Assembly (NCBI RefSeq): GCF_008386695.1
Contig: NZ_VUOC01000001.1
Span: forward strand, 1,214,347 to 1,278,346
Direction: 5' to 3'
Origin: Chitinophaga agrisoli
Lineage (GTDB): Bacteria; Bacteroidota; Bacteroidia; Chitinophagales; Chitinophagaceae
Length of the DNA stretch: 64,000 bases
Part shown: piece by piece, positions 7,389-14,276 of the stretch
Layout of the letters: every line of letters starts with the position of its first letter
How positions within the stretch are numbered: the first letter of the stretch is position 1
Translations under genes and position numbers: made by a program
Notes under the pieces: generated by a model
What the model was told of the DNA's origin: nothing
Databases searched by the model: none
Seen by the model: only the letters and a program-made list of their open reading frames with translations

Positions 7389-7435
7389 TCTTTACCAGGG
7401 GCCGCCAGCAAGGACTGCGTGTGCACTGGTAAAGA
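7389..7435 (+). promoter_or_regulatory. Inverted repeat in the leader of the AAA-RtcB operon
   Basis: TCTTTACCAG (7389-7398) and CTGGTAAAGA (7426-7435) are exact reverse complements separated by 27 nt. The element ends 47 bp before the ATPase start codon. It could be an RNA hairpin in the 5' UTR or a two-half-site operator. No T run follows, so it is not a terminator. No clear -7 box was found nearby. Confidence 0.4.
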
Positions 7436-7482
7436 ACCGAATACGAGGTTGGGACATCTGCCTCTTTAAACCAAACACAAAA

Positions 7483-8544
7483 ATGGATCAACATATACAA
7501 CAAAGGATCATCACATCAGAAAGCGTTTTCGGTGATCGTTTACTGGAATCCAAGCGGTTCTATTTGTACTGCTTCAATGCCATCCCCAGCATCAATATAA
7601 TATGGTCAGTGGATGGCTACCGCGCGGCAAAAGCATTCAAAGAACAATTTGCCGTCCGCATTAAACAAAGCTACCAGTACGGCACACTGGCCCGTAAGAA
7701 AAAGGATTACGAATACACGATGACCTTACTGGTAATGGATAACAACTGTGTAGTGGAATTCGCATATGGTTATTGCGAGATCCTCCATAATGGCGCAGAA
7801 ATGGGATTTGTAGCAGAGGTAACTGCCTTCCTGAAAAAATTCCGTCAAAGGCAGCCCCGGGAAAAGCCCGAGATAAACCTGATCACACGTTATGGCAGCG
7901 GATACGATCTTAATAGTATGGAGATCAAAAAGACCAAACTGGATCTGAACCTTTATTATGAAGACGATTTTGCGGCCATAGACGCTACCATCCAAAAGCG
8001 CCTCAACAAACAGGACGATAAAGGCATCGTACTGCTCCACGGCCTGCCTGGTACCGGTAAGACCACTTACCTGCGCTACCTGATAGGCCGCCTTAAGAAA
8101 AAGGTGCTGTTTGTATCGCCGGCCATTGCCGGCAGTATCACGCAGCCTGGTTTTGTAGAGCTGCTGATAGAGAACCCCAACAGCGTGCTCGTTATAGAGG
8201 ACGCGGAGAACATCATCATGGATCGCCGGCTCTCCGGAGATTCTACGGTGTCTAACCTGCTGAACCTGTCAGATGGTTTGCTGGCAGACTGCCTGAATGT
8301 ACAGGTGATCTGCACCTTTAACAGCGACCTCTCTGCCATTGACAGCGCACTTTTACGCAAAGGCCGGCTGATCGCCCGCTATGAATTTAACAGGTTATCT
8401 GTGCAAAAGGCACAACGCCTGTCCCGCCACCTGGGGTTCGAAACGGAGATCTATAAGCCCATGAGCATTGCCGAGATCACTAACCAGCATGAACCCTCTT
8501 ATGAACAGCAAAAGGCTGCCCATATAGGTTTCCGGCTGAATTAA
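7483..8544 (+). CDS. AAA family ATPase
   Basis: 353 residues. Walker A is GLPGTGKTTY (187-196). Walker B is VLVIEDAEN (about 235-243). A sensor-like FNSDLSAIDSALLRKGRL follows, with the usual arginine-finger region of classical AAA proteins. The first 180 residues form a separate alpha/beta domain without a recognised family; the order resembles BCS1-like or protease-regulatory AAA proteins. It starts the apparent operon ATPase - basic protein - RtcB, with gaps of 123 and 9 bp. The context suggests an RNA-related remodelling role, which is inference. Confidence 0.8.
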   Translation: MDQHIQQRIITSESVFGDRLLESKRFYLYCFNAIPSINIIWSVDGYRAAKAFKEQFAVRIKQSYQYGTLARKKKDYEYTMTLLVMDNNCVVEFAYGYCEILHNGAEMGFVAEVTAFLKKFRQRQPREKPEINLITRYGSGYDLNSMEIKKTKLDLNLYYEDDFAAIDATIQKRLNKQDDKGIVLLHGLPGTGKTTYLRYLIGRLKKKVLFVSPAIAGSITQPGFVELLIENPNSVLVIEDAENIIMDRRLSGDSTVSNLLNLSDGLLADCLNVQVICTFNSDLSAIDSALLRKGRLIARYEFNRLSVQKAQRLSRHLGFETEIYKPMSIAEITNQHEPSYEQQKAAHIGFRLN

Positions 8545-8667
8545 ACAACATTGTTCACCACTAAATCATTAACGCATGAAAACTTCAAACAAGTCCATAT
8601 ACAATAGCAGGGAAAAAAGGCGGGAACTACTGTACCGCATATTCTTTCGATCGGAGGATAATGTATT

Positions 8668-9414
8668 ATGGACAAACAACACAGAAACTATTACGACTAC
8701 TTACAAAGCTCCCGGATCAGCAATGAGCGAACCCGCGAGCGAAGGAGAAGAGAGCACCACGACAAGCAATTGCTCAAGGTAAAAAGGGATATGTACAGGC
8801 TCAGGGATGCGCGGAGAAACCAGGAATGGGTAGCACTGCAGCCGCCTATTATGAGAGGTTATTTACGCCATTTTGTTTTAAGGGCAGATGTGGCCGCCAG
8901 CAAACAGGCCGCCTTCTACCAGGGTATCCTTGACAGGATCAATACGGAACAGCACAGCTACCGGAAAGATTTCAGGGTAAAGAAGAAAAGATGGGGAAAG
9001 AAAACCTGGAAGATAAGGGAGCAGCAGCTGCAACGGCCACTGGACCGGGAGTTCAGGCGAATGAATTTTACGGCGGCAGAAGCCGCTCTCTTTGAAGAAA
9101 GAGAGACCCCGGAGCATAAACGGAAGTATCATGGGGCAACTTATGTATTCCGCGAACCGTGGCGTTTTACATTGCGGGTACGCCCGAACATGATCACAAA
9201 GATGCAGTTGCTGGATGAACAGGTGGAAAGTGATCTGAAACGGCTTGAGAACTACGTGGAGCGAAACGGATTGCGACCCAGATTGGACAGGATTATGTAC
9301 AAACCTGCAACCTGGTACAGGCGCGACCTGGAGCCAAAAGCAAAAGAAGTGTACAAGCACTTGCCCTTGCAAGTATTGCTCAACAACGAATGGTTTAACA
9401 GGCATGAATTGTAA
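8668..9414 (+). CDS. Very basic protein of unknown function, RtcB-associated
   Basis: 248 residues, rich in Arg and Lys, with a run such as RTRERRRREHHDKQ near the N-terminus and many RW/KK pairs (KKKRWGKKTWKIREQQ). No signal peptide, membrane segment or known domain is seen. The start is supported by GGAGGA 10 bp upstream, a rare strong Shine-Dalgarno here. It ends 9 bp before the RtcB gene, so the two should be cotranscribed. Its charge suits nucleic-acid binding, which is an inference only. Confidence 0.65.
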   Translation: MDKQHRNYYDYLQSSRISNERTRERRRREHHDKQLLKVKRDMYRLRDARRNQEWVALQPPIMRGYLRHFVLRADVAASKQAAFYQGILDRINTEQHSYRKDFRVKKKRWGKKTWKIREQQLQRPLDREFRRMNFTAAEAALFEERETPEHKRKYHGATYVFREPWRFTLRVRPNMITKMQLLDEQVESDLKRLENYVERNGLRPRLDRIMYKPATWYRRDLEPKAKEVYKHLPLQVLLNNEWFNRHEL

Positions 9415-9423
9415 AATACTATC

Positions 9424-10833
9424 ATGACAAAACTTAAATTAACTGGTAAAGCGCTACGCAACATCGGCTTCCCCGAGGGGCCGGCGATCAGCATAGCCAT
9501 TACCGCCATGGAACAGCGGTTTAAACATCATACAGAAGCCGCTGCCCTGGACATCCTGAAGCAGGTGCTAACGGATCCCATGGCCTACCTGGCAGATGAT
9601 GCCTTACGGAAAATTGCAGGGAGGTTAATGGAAGCAAAAGAAGAAGAGGATATCCCCTTAAAAGAGATACCCGTGCCGTACGAAATATTCGGCGCAGGTT
9701 TTATAGAAACAGGCGCGCTTCAGCAAATGAACAGCGCCGTACGTTTACCGGTAGCCGTGGCCGGCGCCCTTATGCCAGATGCCCACCAGGGTTATGGCTT
9801 GCCAATAGGAGGGGTGCTGGCTACCAATAACGCGGTCATCCCTTACGGGGTTGGCGTAGATATTGGCTGCCGCATGTGCCTGAGCATACTGGACCTGCCG
9901 GTAGACCAGCTGGATAAAAAAGCCAGCCGTTTTATAGATGCCTTGATGAAGCATACTAAATTTGGCGCCGGCGAAGAATGGGACGAGCCTGCAGAAGCAG
10001 CCGTACTGGAACACCACCTGTTCCGCGAGCTGCCCCTTTTACGCAGGCTGCTGGATAAGGCGGCCGGACAACTAGGCACTTCCGGCGGTGGTAATCACTT
10101 TGTGGAATGGGGCCTCGTGCAGATCACCGGCGCCACGGATTGCCACCTGGCGCCCGGTACTTACCTGGGACTATTGTCCCACTCCGGTTCGCGTGGCCTG
10201 GGAGCGCAGATCGCCACCTACTATACCCGCCTGGCAAGGGAGTTATGCCCGCTGCCCAGGGAAGCCGCCCACCTGGCCTGGCTGGAGATGGACTCCGAAG
10301 CCGGACAGGAATACTGGCAGGCTATGAACCTGGCCGGGGATTATGCCAGCGCTTCCCATCACGAAATACACCGCCGTATGATAAAGGCTACCGGCGCACA
10401 ACTACTGGCAAGGGTGGAGAATCACCACAACTTCGCCTGGAAAGAAGTGCATAACGGACAAGAGCTGATCGTACACCGTAAAGGGGCTACCCCGGCGGCT
10501 AAAGGTGTGTGCGGCGTAATACCCGGGTCTATGACGGCCCCCGGTTATATTGTAAGGGGCCGCGGTGATGCCGCTTCCCTGCACTCTGCCGCCCACGGCG
10601 CAGGGCGTGCAATGTCACGCTTTACGGCCACACAGTCCATTACCCGTTATGAGCTCAACAAACAGCTGCGCGAACATGGCGTTACGCTGATTGGCGGCGG
10701 CCCGGATGAGGCGCCCATGGCTTATAAGAACATAAACGAGGTAATGGCCGCCCAACAGGGACTGGTGGATGTTGTAGGCCGCTTTCAGCCTAAGATCGTG
10801 CGTATGGCCGATGATGGAAGCAAAGAAGATTAG
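9424..10833 (+). CDS. rtcB: RtcB family RNA ligase
   Basis: 469 residues. Family motifs in order: PDAHQGYGLPIGG (about 119), GVDIGCRM with the metal-binding Cys (about 144), GGGNHFVEWG, HSGSRGLG, NHHNFAWKE, GSMTAPGYIVRG and SLHSAAHGAGRAMSR, where the His of AAHGAGR is the expected guanylylated nucleophile. RtcB joins 2',3'-cyclic phosphate or 3'-phosphate RNA ends to 5'-OH ends with GTP and Mn2+. The protein has an N-terminal extension of some 70 residues relative to E. coli RtcB (408 residues). No rtcA, prfH or archease gene is visible; its companions are the ATPase and the basic protein. Confidence 0.9.
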   Translation: MTKLKLTGKALRNIGFPEGPAISIAITAMEQRFKHHTEAAALDILKQVLTDPMAYLADDALRKIAGRLMEAKEEEDIPLKEIPVPYEIFGAGFIETGALQQMNSAVRLPVAVAGALMPDAHQGYGLPIGGVLATNNAVIPYGVGVDIGCRMCLSILDLPVDQLDKKASRFIDALMKHTKFGAGEEWDEPAEAAVLEHHLFRELPLLRRLLDKAAGQLGTSGGGNHFVEWGLVQITGATDCHLAPGTYLGLLSHSGSRGLGAQIATYYTRLARELCPLPREAAHLAWLEMDSEAGQEYWQAMNLAGDYASASHHEIHRRMIKATGAQLLARVENHHNFAWKEVHNGQELIVHRKGATPAAKGVCGVIPGSMTAPGYIVRGRGDAASLHSAAHGAGRAMSRFTATQSITRYELNKQLREHGVTLIGGGPDEAPMAYKNINEVMAAQQGLVDVVGRFQPKIVRMADDGSKED

Positions 10834-10852
10834 ACAAGGGTTAATCAGTACA

Positions 10853-10897
10853 GGAGGCAGCAGCTGTTTTTATACATGCGTGCTGTCTCCTTTTTTT
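10853..10897 (+). terminator. Intrinsic terminator after rtcB
   Basis: GGAGGCAGCA (10853-10862) pairs with TGCTGTCTCC (10881-10890) with one G-T pair, then seven Ts. It ends the ATPase-basic protein-RtcB transcript. Confidence 0.8.
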
Positions 10898-10934
10898 ATG
10901 CCGTATCTGTTGATATACAATGCTTCTAATAAGT

Positions 10935-10949
10935 CTACAAATTTTGTAG
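10935..10949 (+). promoter_or_regulatory. 15-bp palindrome upstream of sterol desaturase gene
   Basis: CTACAAA-T-TTTGTAG is a perfect palindrome with one central base, 70 bp before the start codon. It could be an operator or overlap a -33 TTTG box. The regulator is unknown. Confidence 0.35.
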
Positions 10950-11018
10950 GGTTTTGTGATGTAAAAAGCCTATTATTGTAACTGTTTACCACCACCTTGT
11001 TGTTTCTCAGTTTAGTCT

Positions 11019-12230
11019 ATGCAGTTAAATCACATGGCATGGGCCATACCAGTGTTCCTGTTACTCATGGGCATTGAATATTGGGTGGCGCGTAAAAAAG
11101 GAAAGAAATACTTTAGCTTCAGTACCTCCATCACCAACCTGCATGTGGGTATTGCAGAGCGCCTGCTGGATACCTTTACAGTAGGGGCCTTCTATTTTGT
11201 GTATGATTATCTGCACCGGCATTTTGCCATTTTTAATATACAACCCAGCGTATTGTTATGGATCACCCTACTCATTTTTACGGATTTTATCTGGTACTGG
11301 TATCATCGCCTGGCGCATGAGGTAAATATCCTCTGGGGCGCTCATGTGGTGCACCACCAGAGCGGGGAGTTCAATTATACAGTATCCGCCCGCATCACGG
11401 TATTCCAGGCATTTGCCCGTATGCTGTTCTGGTCCGTGCTGCCCATAGCGGGTTTCCCGCCCGCTATGATCATCAGCGTACAGCTGGTACACGGCATTTA
11501 TCCCTTCTTTATCCATACGCGCACCATTGGTAAACTGGGTTTCCTGGAATATATACTCGTTACGCCTTCCCATCACCGGGTACACCATGCCTGCAACGAA
11601 AAATACCTGGATAAGAACTATGGTGATGTGCTCATTATCTGGGATAAGCTCTTTGGCACCTTTGTACCGGAAGAGGAGGAGCCAACATATGGGTTAACCA
11701 AACCGCTTGAAAGCCATAGTTTCCTGTGGCAGCATTTTCATTTCTTACTGGAAATAGCCTGGGCTTTCCGGCAGGCGCAAGGCTGGAGGCAGCGGTGGCA
11801 GGTGGTGTTTGGCCGCCCGGATCATATAAGCTCGGATATAAGGCCGTTGCTAGAAGAAAAATTCCTGGTCCGCAACAATACCGGTGCGGCTACCCGCCGC
11901 TTACATAATTATGTAAAACTGCAGATGGGGTTTACGCTTGCCGCGCTTTTTTGCTTCCTGCTACTGGAACATTATATCCCGGTTTTTGTACAGGCATGTT
12001 TTACGGTATTCATTTTTCTTACATTAATTAACAGCGGGGCTATCCTGGAGCAGCGGAGATGGGTGTTTTACCTGGAGTATGCCAGGTTGCTTGTGATCTT
12101 TATTGCCGGCTATTATTACTGGCCGCATCCCGGCCTGCTATGGCTGGTAGCCATGGTGCAAACGCTGGTATTTTACTATAAAGCCGCCATTCAGCAACAT
12201 TATTTAAGCCTGTTATACGGGCATACATAA
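11019..12230 (+). CDS. Sterol desaturase / fatty acid hydroxylase family membrane protein
   Basis: 403 residues with several hydrophobic helices. The three histidine clusters of the superfamily are present: HRLAHE (about 95), HVVHHQS (about 109) and SHHRVHHA (about 188), which bind a di-iron centre that hydroxylates or desaturates a lipid. About 110 residues after the catalytic part form extra membrane helices. The substrate is unknown. It is a single gene between a terminator and a tRNA-like gene. Confidence 0.85.
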   Translation: MQLNHMAWAIPVFLLLMGIEYWVARKKGKKYFSFSTSITNLHVGIAERLLDTFTVGAFYFVYDYLHRHFAIFNIQPSVLLWITLLIFTDFIWYWYHRLAHEVNILWGAHVVHHQSGEFNYTVSARITVFQAFARMLFWSVLPIAGFPPAMIISVQLVHGIYPFFIHTRTIGKLGFLEYILVTPSHHRVHHACNEKYLDKNYGDVLIIWDKLFGTFVPEEEEPTYGLTKPLESHSFLWQHFHFLLEIAWAFRQAQGWRQRWQVVFGRPDHISSDIRPLLEEKFLVRNNTGAATRRLHNYVKLQMGFTLAALFCFLLLEHYIPVFVQACFTVFIFLTLINSGAILEQRRWVFYLEYARLLVIFIAGYYYWPHPGLLWLVAMVQTLVFYYKAAIQQHYLSLLYGHT

Positions 12231-12239
12231 CTAAACGCA

Positions 12240-12310
12240 GGTTACGTGGCCGAGTGACAAGGTGAAGGTCAGCAAAACCTTTTACGACGGTTTGAATCCG
12301 TCCGTAACCT
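12240..12310 (+). tRNA. tRNA-Cys(GCA)-like gene with altered conserved bases
   Basis: The 71 nt fold as a cloverleaf: acceptor GGTTACG/CGTAACC, D arm GCC/GGT, anticodon stem AAGGT/ACCTT, T stem GACGG/CCGTC, discriminator T as in tRNA-Cys. The anticodon loop is CAGCAAA, anticodon GCA. Three nearly universal bases differ: position 33 is A instead of T, 19 is A instead of G, and 56 is T instead of C; the last two would still pair with each other. The acceptor helix can extend 3 bp outward (12237-12312). CCA is not encoded. It may be a divergent functional tRNA or a decaying copy. Confidence 0.6.
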
Positions 12311-12316
12311 GCTTGC

Positions 12317-13441
12317 TCATACCCTTATGTACACTTTCTTTTTATCCATCCACCAGCCCAATGCCCAGAACAGGCATACATGAAAAACGGCAAACGCCAG
12401 GGAACCAGGGTAATTGCCCCATACCGGGCGAAAAATATGTTCGTACAACCACCCGTACAGGTTTTGGCCGGCAAGGGTACGCACCAGCAGGTATAGCTTC
12501 ACCAATACGCCAGACATTACATAGATAAACAACGGGTTCTTTCCAAACACCTCAAAAACGCTTCCTGCCCGCCGCCATCCCCGGAACTCTATCGCATACA
12601 TCAGCACAGACAGGAGCAGCAGGGCAATGCCCACCGTATATAATACGTAGGAGCTGGTCCAGATCTTCTTATTAATGGGAAAAACCAGATTCCAGCAAAG
12701 GCCGGCAAAGACCAGCAGGCAGCCGGTCACCAGCAGCCCGCACAGCATGGGATAATCTTTACCTTTTTGCTGGATATAACGCCCGGCCAGGTAACCAAAG
12801 ATCACATTACAGGTAGCCGGCAGGGTGCTCAACAGGCCTTCCGGGTCAAAAGGAACCCCTTCGCCCCGGTACAGATGCTGCTCGCCTAATACCCATTTAT
12901 CCAGCCGCAGGCCGGCGTAGCCCTCCAGGCTGTAAGGGTCGCCCTGTCCAAAGGCCAGTAACAGCCACCAATATGCCAGCAGCACACAGCCCGCTATCAT
13001 AAAGGAGCGCCGGTCTCCGGAAAAATGGATGATAAGTCCCGCCAACCCATAACAAAGGGCTATACGGGGCAGTACCCCCAGGATCCTTAGCTGGCCAAGG
13101 GATCTGAATACCAGTTGGCCGTCCTCATTCCACCGGAAAAAGGGGAACCAGTTGAGGAACAGCCCAATAAGGAATATCAGGAGGCTGCGTTTCAGTATTT
13201 TCTGCAGCGCCGCTTTATGGCCCTGTTCCTGGTAACGTGGCAGGGAAAAGCTCATCGCATTGCCTACGGCAAAAAGAAAGAACGGGAATACCAGGTCCGT
13301 GGGGGTACAGCCATGCCAGTGGGCATGATCCAGCGGCGGGTATACATAATCCCAGCTGCCTGGGTTATTTACCAGTATCATACCGGCAACGGTAAGGCCG
13401 CGGAATACGTCCAGGGATAGGAAGCGTTGTGGAATGGTCAT
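12317..13441 (-). CDS. DUF5009 / heparan-alpha-glucosaminide N-acetyltransferase-like membrane protein
   Basis: 374 residues with about ten hydrophobic helices. The N-terminus FLSLDVFRGLTVAGMILVNN and the later DHAHWHGCTPTDLVFPFFLF (about 38-57) are signatures of the DUF5009/NagX family, related to lysosomal HGSNAT, which passes an acetyl group across the membrane to glucosamine. The His in AHWHG is the expected catalytic region. The start codon overlaps the stop of the upstream sigma factor gene (TGATG), so the two are translationally coupled. The substrate here is unknown. Confidence 0.85.
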   Translation of the reverse strand: MTIPQRFLSLDVFRGLTVAGMILVNNPGSWDYVYPPLDHAHWHGCTPTDLVFPFFLFAVGNAMSFSLPRYQEQGHKAALQKILKRSLLIFLIGLFLNWFPFFRWNEDGQLVFRSLGQLRILGVLPRIALCYGLAGLIIHFSGDRRSFMIAGCVLLAYWWLLLAFGQGDPYSLEGYAGLRLDKWVLGEQHLYRGEGVPFDPEGLLSTLPATCNVIFGYLAGRYIQQKGKDYPMLCGLLVTGCLLVFAGLCWNLVFPINKKIWTSSYVLYTVGIALLLLSVLMYAIEFRGWRRAGSVFEVFGKNPLFIYVMSGVLVKLYLLVRTLAGQNLYGWLYEHIFRPVWGNYPGSLAFAVFHVCLFWALGWWMDKKKVYIRV

Positions 13442-13935
13442 CAGGAAGTGATCTGTTGCTTTAGCATTTTCCGGGCAAAATGGATCCGGCTTTTAATAGT
13501 GCCCATGGGCTCCTGCAGGATATCCGCTATCTCGTAATATTTAAAACCTTCATAATATAGCAGGAATGGGCGTTTGAAAAGTACCGGTAGGCGGTAGATG
13601 GCATGGTGTATATCCTTTATCCGGAGGCTGCTTTCTGCCTCATTATTGACATAGGGTTGTTGTTTAAGGGAAAGATCGCGGGCTACCTGGTCCCGGAACA
13701 GCTGCTGCTTGGCCTTCCGCCGGTAGTGGTTGATGAAGAGGTTCCGCATGATAGTGAATAACCAGGCACGGATATTGGTACCGTCGAGGTACTTTTCCTG
13801 GTGCAGCAAGGCCCGGTAGATAGTTTCTTGGTAAAGATCGCGTGCAGATTCCGAATCTCTGGTAAGCACGATGGCAAAAGGCTTGAGAAAGTCTGATTGA
13901 TGCAGCAACAGGTCGGTAAATTCTGGGGACGACAT
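13441..13935 (-). CDS. ECF-type RNA polymerase sigma factor
   Basis: 164 residues. Region 2 includes ARDLYQETIYRALLHQEKY and IRAWLFTIMRNLFINHYRR (about 31-78). Region 4 includes YYEIADILQEPMGTIKSRI (about 133-151), the -35 recognition helix-turn-helix. The usual adjacent anti-sigma gene is absent; the coupled downstream gene is the DUF5009 membrane acyltransferase. The membrane protein could serve as sensor, but that is only a guess from gene order. Confidence 0.9.
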   Translation of the reverse strand: MSSPEFTDLLLHQSDFLKPFAIVLTRDSESARDLYQETIYRALLHQEKYLDGTNIRAWLFTIMRNLFINHYRRKAKQQLFRDQVARDLSLKQQPYVNNEAESSLRIKDIHHAIYRLPVLFKRPFLLYYEGFKYYEIADILQEPMGTIKSRIHFARKMLKQQITS

Positions 13936-14276
13936 TTTTACCTGGTTTTAACTTTAGCTAATTTAAACAAAAAATAATACAGTTCCTAAAAAAATGAATA
14001 GGCGTGGAGGGGGTAAAAATGGGAGTGGTAGCGGGCTGCTAGCCCCCGGGTGTGCAGGCGCCGGAAAGATGGGTATGTTTAGTATATGTATAAGCTGCAG
14101 GAGGCCAAACAGGGGGATCGCCAATAACAAATAATTATTCCACTGATTTTCATTAACCTAATGCAAATAGGTTATTTTTAATAGATTTGCACCTGGTTTG
14201 CCCGGACCTGGCAGGAGGGAGTTGTATGCCAGGCAGTTGATTTTCAAAACATTCGAGAAAGTATATTTGGTAGTTC
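13936..14276 (+). promoter_or_regulatory. Promoter region of the polysaccharide locus
   Basis: No gene is seen. Two perfect -7 boxes are present: TAGATTTG (14182-14189) and TATATTTG (14262-14269). The second ends 7 nt before the start codon, so it would give an almost leaderless mRNA. With the first, the transcript would carry the hairpin CCTGGCA (14207-14213) / TGCCAGG (14227-14233) in its leader. TTG at 14237-14239 is a fair -33 for the second box (22-nt gap). The remainder, 13936-14150, holds the divergent sigma gene's upstream region and nothing recognisable. Confidence 0.5.

Noticed and set aside
8576-8782. 68-codon frame starting just after the AAA ATPase
   Set aside because: It overlaps the basic protein gene in another frame, and the latter has a Shine-Dalgarno (GGAGGA) and longer protein-like sequence. 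The frame's second half is Ser/Thr-rich, typical of a shadow.
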